64,000 nucleotides of DNA from Zeus faber (GCA_960531495.1 OY482855.1:2852001-2916000); one strand, 5' to 3'. Counted from the first letter of the stretch, positions 26,401-40,413 are shown. Notes: generated by a model not told the origin, from the sequence alone. Numbers and translations are program-made.

Positions 26401-26984
26401 GAAAGATTGAAAGATTGAATATTGAAAGAAAGAATGAAAGAAAGATTGAAAGATTGAAAGAAAGATTGAGAGAAAGATTGAAAGATTGAAAGATTGAAAG
26501 AAAGATTGAAGAAAGGAAGATTTATAGAAAGAATGAAAGAAAGATCGAAAAAAGAAAGAAAGATTGAAAGAAAGATTGAAAGATTGAAAGAAAGAATGAA
26601 AGAAAGATTGAAAAAAAGATTGCAAAAAAGAAAAATTGAAAGAAAGATTGAAAGAAAGATTGAAAGACTGAAGGAAAGAATGAAAGAAAGATGGAAAGAA
26701 AGATTGAAAGAAAGAAAGATTGAAAGAAAGAAAGATTGAAAGAAAGAAAGATTGAAGGAAATATTGAAAGAAAGATTGAAAGATTGAAAGAAAGAATGAA
26801 AGAAAGATTGAAAGATTGAAAGATTGAAAGATTGAAAGAAAGAATGAAAGAAAGACTGAAAGATTGAAAGAAAAAATGAAAGAAAGATTGAAAGTTTCAA
26901 AGAAAGATTGAAAGAAAGATTGAAAAAAGAAAGAAAGATGAAAGATTGAAAGACATATTGAAAGACAGAAAGAGTGAAAGAAAG
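23456..26984 (+). repeat. 3,529-bp shortened higher-order unit, copy 3
   Basis: The unit is collinear with copy 2 from about 23,900 onward and shares its end (GACATATTGAAAGACAG near 26,953). The offset is 3,521 bp mid-unit and 3,529 bp at the end. It lacks roughly 0.5 kb present near the start of copies 1 and 2. TAAACAATTG boxes at 24,584 and 24,656 keep the 72-bp spacing. Confidence 0.85.
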
Positions 26985-27380
26985 AATGAAAGAAAGATTG
27001 AAAGATTAAAAGAAAGAATGAAAGAACGATTGAAAAATTGAAAGATTGAAAGAAATACTAAAAGAAAGAAAGAACGATTGAAAGAAAGATTGAAAGAAAG
27101 ATTGAAAGAAAGAAAGATTGAAAGAAAGAATGAAACAAAGATTGAAATAAAGAATGAAAGAAAGATTGAAAGAAAGATAGAAAGAAAGATTGAAAGAAAG
27201 AAAGATTGAAAGATTGAATGATTGAAAGAAAGACTGAAAGAAAGAATGACAGACAGAAAGATTGAAAGAAAGATTGAAAGAAAGATTGAAAAAAAGATTG
27301 AATGACTGAAAGAAAGAATGAAAGAAAGATTGAAAGATTGAAATATTGAAAGAAAGAATGAAAGAAAGATTGAAAGATTG
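26985..27380 (+). repeat. Partial fourth unit of the 4-kb train
   Basis: The opening of the 3,529-bp unit is repeated here (GAACGATTGAAAAATTG, GAAATACTAAAAG, GAATGACAGACAG, GATTGAATGACTG), matching 23,456 onward at an offset of 3,529 bp. It diverges near 27,370, where the earlier copy reads GAAAGATGAAAGAAAG and this one continues into a TAAACAATTG box (27,411). Confidence 0.8.
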
Positions 27381-30049
27381 AAAGAAAGATTGAAAGAAAG
27401 ATTGAAAGATTAAACAATTGAAAGAAAGATTGCAAGAAGATTGAAAATAGAAAGATTGAAAGAAAGATGGAAAGAAAGATTGAAAGAAAGAAAGATTGAA
27501 AGAAATAACAAAAGAAAGATTTAAAGAAATAATGAAAGAAAGATTGAACGATTGGAAGAAATATTGAAAGATAGAAAAATTGAAAGTAAGAAAGATTGAA
27601 AGAAAGAATGAAAGAAAGATTGAAAGATTGAAAGAAAGAATGAATGAAGATTGAAAGATTGAAATATTGAAAGAAAGAATGAAAGAAAGATTGAAAGATT
27701 GAAAGAAAGAATGAAAGAACGATTGAAAGAAAGAATGAAAGAATTAATGAAAAATTGACAGATTGAAAGAAATATTGAAAAAAGAAAGATTGAAAGAAAG
27801 GATGAAAGAACGATTGAAAAATTGAAAGATTGAAAGAAAGACTAAAAGAAAGAAAGAACGATTGAAAGAAAGATTGAAAGAAAGATTGAAAGAATGAAAG
27901 ATTGAAAGAAAGAATGAAAGAAAGATTGAAAGAAAGATAGAAAGAAAGATTGAAAGAAAGAAAGATTGAAAGATTGAATGATTGAAAGAAAGACTGAAAG
28001 AAAGAATGACAGACAGAAAGATTGAAAGAAAGAATGAAAGAAAGATTGATAAAAAGATTGAATGACTGAAAGAAAGAATGAAAGAAAGATTGAAAGATTA
28101 AACAATTGAAAGAAAGATTGCAAGAAAGATTGAAAATAGAAAGATTGAAAGAAAGATGGAAAGAAAGATTGAAAGAAAGAAAGATTGAAAGAAATAACAA
28201 AAGAAAGATTTAAAGAAATAATGAAAGAAAGATTGAACGATTGGAAAAAATATTGAAAGATAGAAAAATTGAAAGTAAGAAAGATTGAAAGAAAGAATGA
28301 AAGAAAGATTGAAAGATTGAAAGAAAGAATGAATGAAAGATTGAAAGATTGAAATATTGAAAGAAAGAATGAAAGAAAGATTGAAAGATTGAAAGAAAGA
28401 TTGAAAGAAAGATTTAAAGATTGAAATATTTAAAGAAAGATTGAAAGATTGAAAGAAAGAATGAAAGAACGATTGAAAGAAAGAATGAAAGTATGAATGA
28501 AAAATTGACAGATTGAAAGAAATATTGAAAAAAGAAAGATTGAAAGAAAGAATGAAAGAAAGATTGAAAGAAAGATGGAAAGAAAGATTGAAAGATTAAA
28601 CAATTGAAAGAAAGACTGCAAGAAAGATTGAAAAAAGAAAGATTGAAAGAAAGAATGAAAGAAAGATTGAAAGACAGATGGAAAGAAATATTGAAAGAAA
28701 GAATGAAAGAAAGATTGTAAGATTAAACAATTGAAAGAAAGATTGCAAGAAAGATTGAAAAAAGAAAGATTGAAAGAAAGAATGAAAGAAAGATTGAAAG
28801 AAAGAAAGATAGAAAGAAATAACAAAAGAAAGATTGAAAGAAATAATGAAAGAAAGATTGAACGATTGGAAGAAATATTGAAAGATAGAAAAATTGAAAG
28901 TAAGAAAGATTGAAAGAAAGAATGAAAGAAAGACTGAAAGATTGAAAGAAAGAATGAAAGAAAGATTGAAAGATTGAAATATTGAAAGAAAGAATGAAAG
29001 AAAGATTGAAAGATTGAAAGAAAGATTGAAAGATTGAAATATTTAAAGAAAGATTGAAAGAAAGAATGAAAGAACGATTGAAAGAAAGAATGAAAGAAAG
29101 ATTTAAAGATTGAAAGAAAGAATGAAAGAAAGATTGAAAGATTGAAATATTAAAAGAAAGAATGAAAGAAAGATTGAAAGATTGAAAGAAAGATTGAAAG
29201 ATTGAAATATTTAAAGAAATATTGAAAGAAAGAATGAAAGAACGATTGAAAGAAAGAATGAAAGAATGAAAGAAAAATTGAGAGATTGAAAGAAATATTG
29301 AAAGAAAGAGAGATTGAAAGAATAAAAGATTGAAAGAAAGATTGAAAGTTATGAAGATTGAAAGAAAGAATGAAGGAAAAACTGAAAGATTGAAAGACTG
29401 AAAGAATGAATGAAAGACAGATTGAAAGATTGAAAGAAAAAATGAAAAACTTAAAGAAAGATTGAAAGAAATATTGATAGATAGATTGAAAGATTGAAAG
29501 AAAGAAAGATTGAAAGAAAGAATGAAAGAAAGATTGTAAGAAAGAATGAAAGTATGAAAGAAAGATTGAAAGATATATTGAAAGAAAGAAAGATTGAAAG
29601 TAAGAACGATTGAAAGAAAGATTGAAAGAAAGATGGAAAGAAAGATTGAAAGCTTGAAAGAAAGATTGAAAGAAAGAGGGAATGAAAGTAAGAAAGATTG
29701 AAAGAAAGATTGAACGAAATATTGATAGATAGATTGAAAGATTGAAAGAAAGAAAGATTGAAAGAAAGAATGAAAGAAAGATTGTAAGAAAGAATGAAAG
29801 TATGAAAGAAAGATTGAAAGATATATTGAAAGAAAGAAAGATTGAAAGTAAGAACGATTGAAAGAAAGATGGAAAGAAAGATTGAAAGCTTGAAAGAAAG
29901 ATTGAAAGAAAGAGGGAATGAAAGTAAGAAAGATTGAAAGAAAGAATGAAAGAAAAATTGAAAGATTGAAAGATTGAAAGAAAGATTGAAAGAAAGATTT
30001 AAAGAATGATTAAAAGATTGAAAGATTGAAAGAAAGATTAAAAGAAAGA
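27381..30049 (+). repeat. Mixed array zone with 688-bp and 248/236-bp local duplications
   Basis: No gene is visible. A segment starting at the box at 27,411 recurs at 28,099 (offset 688 bp), both followed by GATTGAAAATAG. Near 29,473 and 29,721, ATTGATAGATAG begins a local duplication whose offset is 248 bp at the left and 236 bp at the AAAGCTTG word (29,652 and 29,888). The difference is one missing 12-mer GATTGAAAGAAA. Both copies end with the rare GAGGGAATG word. Confidence 0.8.
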
Positions 30050-33000
30050 TTTAAAGAAAGAAAGATATAAAGAATGAAAGATTTAAAGAAATATTGAAAG
30101 ACTAAAAGTAAGAATGAAAAAAAAGAATGAAAAAAAGATTGAAAAAAAGAAAGATTGAAAGAAAGAAAGATTTATAGAAAGATTGAAAGAATGATTGAAA
30201 AAAGAAAGAAAGATTGAAAGAGAGATTGAAAGAAAGATTGAAAGAAAGATTGAAAGATTGAAAGAAAGAATGAAAGAAAGATTGAAAGAAAGATTGAGAG
30301 AAAGATTGAAAGTAATAAAGATTGAAAGAAAAATGAAAGAAAAATTGAAAGATTGAAAGATTGAAAGAAAGATTGAAAGAAAGATTTAAAGAAAGATTGA
30401 AAGACTGAAAGAAAGAATGAATAAAAGATTTAAAGAAAGATTGAAAGATTGGAAGATTGAAAGAAAGATTGAAAGAAAGAAAGATTTATAGAAAGAATGA
30501 AAGAAAGATTGAAAACAGAAAGAAAGATTGAAAGATTGAAAGAAAGCATGAAAGAAAGATTTAAAAAAAGATTGAAAAAAAGAAAGATTGAAGAAAGATT
30601 GAAAGAAAGATTGAAAGACTGAAGGAAAGAATGAAAGAAAGATTGAAAGAAAGAAAGAGTGAAAGAAAGATTGAAAGAAATATTGAAAGAAAGATTGAAA
30701 GATTGAAAGAAAGAATGAAAGAAAGATTGAAGGATTGAAAGATTGAAAGATTGAAAGAAAGAATGAAAGAAAAACTGAAAGATTGAAAGAAAAATTGAAA
30801 GAAAGATTGAAAGTTTGAAAGAAAGATTGAAAGACTGAAAGAAAGATTGCAAGAAAGATTGAAAAAAAGAAAGATTTAAAGATAGAATAAAAGAAAGATT
30901 GAAAGAAAGATTGAAAAAAGAAAGAATGATTGAAAGATTGAAAGAAATATTGAAAGACAGAAGGGGTGAAAGAAACAATCAAAGAAAGATTGAAAGATTA
31001 AAAGATTGAAAGAAAGATTGAAAGAAAGAAAGATTTATAGAAAGAATGAAAGAAAGATTGAAAAAAGAAAGATTGAAAGAAAGATTGAAAGATTGAAAGA
31101 AAAAATAAAAGAAAGATTTAAAAAATGATTGAAAAAAAGAAAGATTGAAAGAAAGATTGAAAGAAAGATTGAAAGAAAGAAAGATTGAAAGAAAGAATGA
31201 AACAAAGATTGAAATAAAGAATGAAAGAAAGATTGAAAAAAGAAAGATTGAAAGAAAGACTAAAAGAAAGAAAGAACGATTGAATGAAAGATTGAAAGAA
31301 AGATTGAAAGAAAGATTGAAAGAAAGAAAGATTGAAAGAAAGAATGAAACAAAGATTGAAATAAAGAATGAAAGAAAGATTGAAAGAAAGATAGAAAGAA
31401 AGATTGAAAGAAAGAAAGATTGAAAGATTGAATGATTGAAAGAAAGACTGAAAGAAAGAATGACAGACAGAAAGATTGAAAGAAAGAATGAAAGAAAGAT
31501 TGAAAAAAAGATTGAATGACTGAAAGAAAGAATGAAAGAAAGATTGAAAGATTGAAATATTGAAAGAAAGAATGAAAAAAAGATTGAAAGATTGAAAGAT
31601 GGAAAGAAAGATTGAAAGATTAAACAATTGAAAGAAAGATTGCAAGAAAGATTGAAAAAAGAAAGATTGAAAGAAAGAATGAAAGAAAGATTGAAAGAAA
31701 GATGGAAAGAAAGATTGAAAGAAAGAATGAAAGAAAGATTGAAAAATTGAAAGATTGAAAGAAAGACTAAAAGAAAGAATGAACGATTGAAAGAAAGAAT
31801 GAATGAAAGATTGAAAGATTGAAATATTGAAAGAAAGAATGAAAGAAAGATTGAAAGATTGAAAGAAAGATTGAAAGAAAGATTGAAAGAAAGATTGAAA
31901 GAATGAAAGAAAAATTGACAGATTGAAAGAAATATTGAAAAAAGAAAGATTGAAAGAAAGATGGAAAGGACGATTGAAAGAAAGAAAGATTGAAAGAAAT
32001 AATGAAAGAAAGATTGAACGATTGGAAGAAATATTCAAAGATAGATAAATTGAAAGTAAGAAAGATTGAAAGAAAGAATGAAAGAAAGATTGAAAGATTG
32101 AAAGAAAGAATGAAAGAAAAATTGAAAGATTGAAAGATTGAAAGAAAGATTGAAAGAAAGATTTTAAGAAAGATTGAAAGACTGAAAGAAAGAATGAATA
32201 AAATAATTAAAGAAAGATTGAAAGAAAGATTGAAAATAGAAAGATTGAAAGAAAGATGGAAAGAAAGATTGAAAGAAAGAAAGATTGAAAGAAATTATGA
32301 AAGAAAGATTGAACGATTGAAAGAAAGATTGAAAGAAAGATTGAAAGATTGAAATATTTAAAGAAAGATTGAACGATTGAAAGAAAGAATGAAAGAATGA
32401 AAGAATGAAAGAAAAATTGACAGATTGAAAGAAATATTGAAAAAAGAAAGATTGAAAGAAAGATGGAAGGAACGATTGAAAGAAAGAAAGATTGAAAGAA
32501 ATAATGAAAGAAAGATTGAACGATTGGAAGAAATATTCAAAGATAGAAAAATTGAAAGTAAGAAAGATTGAAAGAAAGAATGAAAGAAAGATTGAAAGAT
32601 TGAAAGAAAGAATGAAAGAAAAATTGAAAGATTGAAAGATTGAAAGAAAGATTGAAAGAAAGATTTAAAGAAAGATTGAAAGACTGAAAGAAAGAATGAA
32701 TAAAATAATTAAAGAAAGATTGAAAGATTGAAAGATTGAAAGAAAGATTGAAAGAAAGAAAGATTTATAGAAAGAATGAAAGAAAGATTGAAAGATTGAA
32801 AGAAAGCATGAAAGAAAGATTTAAAAAAAGATTGAAAAAAAGAAAGATTGAAGAAAGATTGAAAGAAAGATTGAAAGACTGAAGGAAAGAATGAAAGAAA
32901 GATGGAAAGAAAGATTGAAAGAAAGAAAGAGTGAAAGAAAGAAAGATTGAAAGAAATATTGAAAGAAAGATTGAAAGATTGAAAGAAAGAATGAAAGAAA

Positions 33001-33716
33001 GATTGAAAGATTGAAAGATTGAAAGATTGAAAGAAAGAATGAAAGAAAGACTGAAAGATTGAAAGAAAAATTGAAAGAAAGATTGAAAGTTTGAAAGAAA
33101 GATTGAAAGACTGAAAGAAAGATTGCAAGAAAGATTGAAAAAAAGAAAGATTTAAAGATAGAATAAAAGAAAGATTGAAAGAAAGATTGAAATAAAGAAT
33201 GAAAGAAAGATTGAAAGAAAGAAAGATTGAAAGATTGAATGATTGAAAGAAAGACTGAAAGAAAGAATGACAGACAGAAAGATTGAAAGAAAGAATGACA
33301 GACAGAAAGATTGAAAGAAAGAATGAAAGAAAGATTGAAAAAAAGATTGAATGACTGAAAGAAAGAATGAAAGAAAGATTGAAAGATTGAAATATTGAAA
33401 GAAAGAATGAAAAAAGATTGAAAGATTGAAAGATGGAAAGAAAGATTGAAAGATTAAACAATTGAAAGAAAGATTGCAAGAAAGATTGATAAAAGAAAGA
33501 TTGAAAGAAAGAATGAAAGAAAGATTGAAAGAAAGATGGAGAGAAAGATTGAAAGAAAGAATGAAAGAAAGATTGAAAAATTGAAAGATTGAAAGAAAGA
33601 CTAAAAGAAAGAATGAACGATTGAAAGAAAGAATGAAAGAAAGATTGAAAGATTGAAATATTGAAAGAAAGATTGAAAGATTGAAAGAAAGATTGAAAGA
33701 AAGATTGAAAGAAAGA
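30050..33716 (+). repeat. 3.67-kb higher-order unit, copy 1
   Basis: GATATAAAGAATG at 30,064 recurs at 33,731, an offset of 3,667 bp. Further along the offset is 3,660, then 3,648, then 3,695 and 3,687 bp, so several short length changes separate the copies. Shared landmarks are AAGCATGAAAG, GAAGAAAGATTG, GAATGATTGAAAG, AAAAAATGATTG and GATGGAAAGGACGATTG. The last 0.9 kb (from about 32,785) is itself related to about 30,530-30,960 and 34,170-34,620, so the unit is internally mosaic. Confidence 0.8.
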
Positions 33717-36472
33717 TTGAAAGAAAGAAAGATATAAAGAATGAAAGATTTAAAGAAATATTGAAAGACTAAAAGTAAGAATGAAAAAAAAGAATGAAAA
33801 AAAGATTGAAAAAAAGAAAGATTGAAAGAAAGAAAGATTTATAGAAAGATTGAAAGAATGATTGAAAAAAGAAAGAAAGATTGAAAGAAAGATTGAAAGA
33901 AAGATTGAAAGATTGAAAGAAAGAATGAAAGAAAGATTGAAAGAAAGATTGAGAGAAAGCTTGAAAGTAATAAAGATTGAAAGAAAAATGAAAGAAAAAT
34001 TGAAAGATTGAAAGATTGAAAGAAAGATTGAAAGAAAGATTTAAAGAAAGATTGAAAGACTGAAAGAAAGAATGAATAAAAGATTTAAAGAAAGATTGAA
34101 AGATTGGAAGATTGAAAGAAAGATTGAGAGAAAGAAAGATTTATAGAAAGAATGAAAGTATGGAAGAAAGATTGAAAGATTGAAAGAAAGCATGAAAGAA
34201 AGATTTAAAAAAAGATTGAAAAAAAGAAAGATTGAAGAAAGATTGAAAGAAAGATTGAAAGACTGAAGGAAAGAATGAAAGAAAGATGGAAAGAAAGATT
34301 GAAAGAAAGAAAGAGTGAAAGAAAGAAAGATTGAAAGAAATATTGAAAGAAAGATTGAAAGATTGAAAGAAAGAATGAAAGAAAGATTGAAAGATTGAAA
34401 GATTGAAAGATTGAAAGAAAGAATGAAAGAAAGACTGAAAGATTGAAAGAAAAATTGAAAGAAAGATTGAAAGTTTGAAAGAAAGATTGAAAGACTGAAA
34501 GAAAGATTGCAAGAAAGATTGAAAAAAAGAAAGATTTAAAGATAGAATAAAAGAAAGATTGAAAGAAAGATTGAAAAAAGAAAGAATGATTGAAAGATTG
34601 AAAGAAATATTGAAAGACAGAAAGAGTGAAAGAAACAATGAAAGAAAGATTGAAAGATTAAAAGATTGAAAGAAAGATTGAAAGAAGGAAAGATTTATAG
34701 AAAGAATGAAAGAAAGATTGAAAAAAGAAAGATTGAAAGAAAGATTGAAAGATTGAAAGAAAAAATAAAAGAAAGATTTAAAAAATGATTGAAAAAAAGA
34801 AAGATTGAAAGAAAGATTGAAAGAAAGAAAGATTGAAAGAAAGAATGAAACAAAGATTGAAATAAAGAATGAAAGAAAGATTGAAAAAAGAAAGATTGAA
34901 AGAAAGACTAAAAGAAAGAAAGAACGATTGAAAGAAAGATTGAAAGAAAGATTGAAAGAAAGATTGAAAGAAAGAAAGATTGAAAGAAAGAATGAAACAA
35001 AGATTGAAATAAAGAATGAAAGAAAGATTGAAAGAAAGATAGAAAGAAAGATTGAAAGAAAGAAAGATTGAAAGATTGAATGATTGAAAGAAAGACTGAA
35101 AGAAAGAATGACAAACAGAAAGATTGAAGGAAAGAATGAAAGAAAGATTGAAAAAAAGATTGAATGACTGAAAGAAAGAATGAAAGAAAGATTGAAAGAT
35201 TGAAATATTGAAAGAAAGAATGAAAAAAGATTGAAAGATTGAAAGATGGAAAGAAAGATTGAAAGATTAAACAATTGAAAGAAAGATTGCAAGAAAGATT
35301 GAAAAAAGAAAGATTGAAAGAAAGAATGAAAGAAAGATTGAAAGAAAGATGGAGAGAAAGATTGAAAGAAAGAATGAAAGAAAGATTGAAAAATTGAAAG
35401 ATTGAAAGAAAGACTAAAAGAAAGAATGAACGATTGAAAGAAAGAATGAAAGAAAGATTGAAAGATTGAAATATTGAAAGAAAGAATGAAAGAAAGATTG
35501 AAAGATTGAAAGAAAGATTGAAAGAAAGATTGAAAGAAAGATTGAAAGATTGAAATATTTAAAGAAAGATTGAACGATTGAAAGAAAGAATGAAAGAATG
35601 AAAAAAAAATTGACAGATTGAAAGAAATATTGAAAAAAGAAAGATTGAAAGAAAGATGGAAAGGACGATTGAAAGAAAGAAAGATTGAAAGAAATAATGA
35701 AAGAAAGATTGAACGATTGGAAGAAATATTCAAAGATAGAAAAATTGAAAGTAAGAAAGATTGAAAGAAAGAATGAAAGAAAGATTGAAAGATTGAAAGA
35801 AAGAATGAAAGAAAAATTGAAAGATTGAAAGATTGAAAGAAAGATTGAAAGAAAGATTTTAAGAAAGATTGAAAGACTGAAAGAAAGAATGAATAAAATA
35901 ATTAAAGAAAGATTGAAAGAAAGATTGAAAATAGAAAGATTGAAAGAAAGATGGAAAGAAAGATTGAAAGAAAGAAAGATTGAAAGAAATTATGAAAGAA
36001 AGATTGAACGATTGAAAGAAAGATTGAAAGAAAGATTGAAAGATTGAAATATTTAAAGAAAGATTGAACGATTGAAAGAAAGAATGAAAGAATGAAAGAA
36101 AAATTGACAGATTGAAAGAAATATTGAAAAAAGAAAGATTGAAAGAAAGATGGAAAGAACGATTGAAAGAAAGAAAGATTGAAAGAAATAATGAAAGAAA
36201 GATTGAACGATTGGAAGAAATATTCAAAGATAGAAAAATTGAAAGTAAGAAAGATTGAAAGAAAGAATGAAAGAAAGATTGAAAGATTGAAAGAAAGAAT
36301 GAAAGAAAAATTGAAAGATTGAAAGATTGAAAGAAAGATTGAAAGAAAGATTTAAAGAAAGATTGAAAGACTGAAAGAAAGAATGAATAAAATAATTAAA
36401 GAAAGATTGAAAGATTGAAAGATTGAAAGAAAGATTGAAAGAAAGAAAGATTTATAGAAAGAATGAAAGAAA
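33717..36472 (+). repeat. 3.67-kb higher-order unit, copy 2 (incomplete)
   Basis: This segment is collinear with 30,050-32,785 and diverges where copy 1 runs into GAAAGCATG and this copy runs into GATTGAAAAAAGAAAG. One clean length difference is visible: GAATGAAA occurs three times in a row near 32,387 but twice at the matching place near 36,082, an 8-bp step. Confidence 0.8.
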
Positions 36473-39400
36473 GATTGAAAAAAGAAAGAAAGATTGAAAG
36501 AAAGATTGAAAGATTGAAAGAAAGAATAAAAGAAAGATTTAAAAAAGATTGAAAAAAGAAAGATTGAAAGAAAGATTGAAAGACTGAAGGAAAGAATGAA
36601 AGAAAGATGGAAAGAAAGATGGAAAGAAAGATTGAAAGAAAGAAAGATTGAAAGAAATATTGAAAGAAAGATTGAAAGATTGAAAGAAAGAATGAAAGAA
36701 AGATTGAAAGATTGAAAGATTGAAAGAAAGAATGAAAGAAAGACTGAAAGATTGAAAGAAAGATTGCAAGAAAGATTGAAAAAAAAGAAAGATTTAAAGA
36801 TAGAATAAAAGAAAGACTGAAAGAAAGATTGAAAAAAGAAAGAAAGTTTGAAAGATTGAAAGAAATATTGAAAGAAAGATTGAAAAATTGAAAGATTGAA
36901 AGAAAGACTAAAAGAAAGAAAGAACGATTGAAAGAAAGATTGAAATAAAGAAAGATTGAAAGAAAGAATGAAACAAAGATTGAAATAAAGAATGAAAGAA
37001 AGAATGAAAGAAAGATAGAAAGAAAGAAAGATTGAAAGAACGAATGATTGAAAGAAAGACTGAAAGAAAGAATGACAGACAGAAAGATTGAAAGAAAGAA
37101 TGAAAGAAAGATTGAAAGATTGAAATATTTAAAGAAAGATTGAACGATTGAAAGAAAGAATGACAGAATGAAAGAAAAATTGACAGATTGAAAGAAATAT
37201 TGAAAAAAGAAAAATTGAAAGAAAGATGGAAAGAACGATTGAAAGAAAGAAAGATTGAAAGAAATAATGAAAGAAAGATTGAACGATTGGAAGAAATATT
37301 CAAAGATAGAAAAATTGAAAGTAAGAAAGATAGAAAGAAAGAATGAAAGAAAGATTGAAAGATTGAAAGAAAGAATGAAAGAAAAATTGAAAGATTGAAA
37401 GATTGAAAGAAAGATTGAAAGAAAGATTTAACGAAAGATTGAAAGACTGAAAGAAAGAATGAATAAAATAATTAAAGAAAGATTGAAAGATTGAAAGAAA
37501 GAAAGATTGAAAGAAAGAATGAAAGAAAGATTGTAAGAAAGAATGAAAGAAAGAAAGAAAGATTGAAAGATTGAAAGAAATATTGAAAGAAAGAAAGATT
37601 GAAAGTAAGAACGATTGAAAGAAAGATTGAAAGAAAGATTGAAAGCTTGAAAGAAAGATTGAAAGAAAGATTTTAAGAAAGGTTGAAAGACTGAAAGAAA
37701 GAATGAAAGATTGAAAGAAAGAATGAAAGAACGATTGAAAGAAAGAATGAAAGAATGAAAGAAAGATTGAAAGATTGAAAGAAATATTGAAAGAAAGAGA
37801 AAATGAAAGTAAGAAAGATTGAAAGAAAGATTGAAAGTAATAAAGATTGAAAGAAAGAATGAAAGAAAAATTGAAAGATAGATAGATTGAAAGAAAGATT
37901 GAAAGAAAGATTGAAAGAAAGATTGAAAGACTAAAAGAAAGAATGTATAAAAGAATTAAAGAAAGATTGAAAGATTGAAAGATTGAAAGAAAGATTGAAA
38001 GAAAGAAAGATTTATAGAAAGAATGAAAGAAAGATTGAAAAAAGAAAGAAAGATTGAAAGAAATATTGAAAGATTGAAAGAAAGAATAAAAGAAAGATTG
38101 AAAAAAGATTGAAAAAAAGAAAAATTGAAAGAAAGATTGAAAGAAATATTGAAAGACTGAAGGAAAGAATGAAAGAAAGATGGAAAGAAAGATTGAATGA
38201 AAGAAAGATTGAAAGATTGAAAGATTGAAAGAAATATTGAAAGAAAGATTGAAAGATTGAAAGAAAGAATGAAAGAAAGATTGAAAGATTGAAAGAAAGA
38301 ATGAAAGTAAGACTGAAAGATTGAAAGATTGAAAGAAAGATTGAAAGTTTGAAAGAAATATTGAAAGACTGAAAGAAAGATTGCAAGAAAGATTGAAAAA
38401 AAGAAAGATTTAAAGATAGAATAAAAGAAAGATTGAAAGAAAGATTGAAAAAAGAAAGAAAGATTGAAAGATTGAAAGAAATAATGAAAGACAGAAAGAT
38501 TGAAAGAAACAATGAAAGAAAGATTGAAAGATTAAAAGAAAGAATGAAAGAAAGATTGAAAAATTGAAAGATTGAAAGAAAGACTAAAAGAAAGAAAGAA
38601 CGATTGAAAGAAAGATTGAAAGAAAGATTGAAAGAAAGAAAGATTGTAAGAAAGAATGAAACAAAGATTGAAATAAAGAAAGAAAGAAAGATTGAAAGAT
38701 TAAAAGAAAGATTGAAAGTTTGAAAGAAATATTGAAAGACTGAAAGAAAGATTGCAAGAAAGATTGAAAAAAAGAAAGATTTAAAGATAGAATAAAAGAA
38801 AGATTGAAAGAAAGATTGAAAAAAGAAAGAAAGATTGAAAGATTGAAAGAAATAATGAAAGACAGAAAGATTGAAAGAAACAATGAAAGAAAGATTGAAA
38901 AAAGAAAGAAAGATTGAAAGATTGAAAGAAATAATGAAAGACAGAAAGATTGAAAGAAACAATGAAAGAAAGATTGAAAGATTAAAAGAAAGAATGAAAG
39001 AAAGATTGAAAAATTGAAAGATTGAAAGAAAGACTAAAAGAAAGAAAGAACGATTGAAAGAAAGATTGAAAGAAAGATTGAAAGAAAGAAAGATTGTAAG
39101 AAAGAATGAAACAAAGATTGAAATAAAGAAAGAAAGAAAGATTGAAAGAAAGATTGAAAGTTTGAAAGAAAGAATGAAAGAATTAAAGAAAGATTGAAAG
39201 AAATATTGAAAGAAAGAATGAAAGAAAGATTGAAAGATTAAACAATTGAAAGTATGATTGCAAGAAAGATTGAAAAAAGAAAGATTGAAAGAAATAACAA
39301 AAGAAAGATTGAAAGAAATAATGAAAGAAAGATTGAACGATTGGAAGATATAATGAAAGATAGAAAAATTGAAAGTAAGAAAGATTGAAAGAAAGAATGA

Positions 39401-40413
39401 AAGAAAGATTGAAAGATTGAAAGAAAGAATGAAAGAAAGATTGAAAGATTGAAATTTTGAAAGAAAGAATGAAAGACAGATTGAAAGATTGAAAGAAAGA
39501 TTGAAAGAAAGATTGAAAGATTGAAATATTTAAAGAAAGATTGAAAGAAAGAATGAAATAAAGATTGAAAAAAAGATTGAAAAAAAGAAAAATTGAAAGA
39601 TTGAAAGATTGAAAGAAAGATTGAAAGAAAGATTGAAAGACTGAAAGAAAGAATGAATAAAATATTTAAAGAAAGATTGAAAGATTGTAAGATTGAAAGA
39701 AAGATTGAAAGAAAGAAGATTGAAAGAAAGAAACGTTGAAAGAAATATTGAAAGAAAGATTGAAAGATTGAAAGAAAGAATGAAAGAAAGATTGAAAGAT
39801 TGAAAGATTAAAAGAAAGAATGAAAGAAAGACTGAAAGATTGAAAGAAAAATTGAAAGAAAGTCTGAAAGATTGAAAGATTGAAAGAAAGATTGAAAGAA
39901 AGATTGAAAGAAATATTGAAAGATAGAAATATTGAAAGAAATAATGAAAGAAAGATTGAAAGATTGAAAGAAAGATTGAAAGAAAGATTGAAAGATTGAA
40001 ATATTTAAAGAATGATTGAAAGAAAGAATGAAAGAACGATTGAAAGAAAAAATGAAAGAATGAAAGAAAAATTGACAGATTGAAAGAAATATTGAAAGAA
40101 AGAGAGATTGAAAGAATAAAAGATTGAAAGAAAGATTGAAAGTTATGAAGATTGAAAGAAAGAATGAAGGAAAAACTGAAAGATTGAAATACTGAAAGAA
40201 TGAATGAAAGAAAGATTGAAAGATTGAAAGAAAAAATGAAAAACTTAAAGAAAGATTGAAAGAAATATTGAAAGATAGATTGAAAGATTGAAAGAAAGAA
40301 AGATTGAAAGAAAGAATGAAAAGAAGATTGTAAGAAAGAATGAAAGTAAGAAAGAAAGATTGAAAGATATATTGAAAGAAAGAAAGATTGAAAGTAAGAA
40401 CGATTGAAAGAAC
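36473..40413 (+). repeat. Shuffled array zone with 371/79/450-bp local duplications
   Basis: No gene is visible. Near 38,340-39,140 the array repeats locally: ATTGCAAG recurs at a 371-bp offset (38,381 and 38,752), and the ATAATGAAAGACAG word occurs at 38,481, 38,852 and 38,931, giving offsets of 371 and 79 bp. The rest mixes block-A-like words (GATTTTAAGAAAGG near 37,670) and words of the 3.67-kb unit (near 37,130-37,320). A TAAACAATTG box is at 39,239. Confidence 0.75.
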
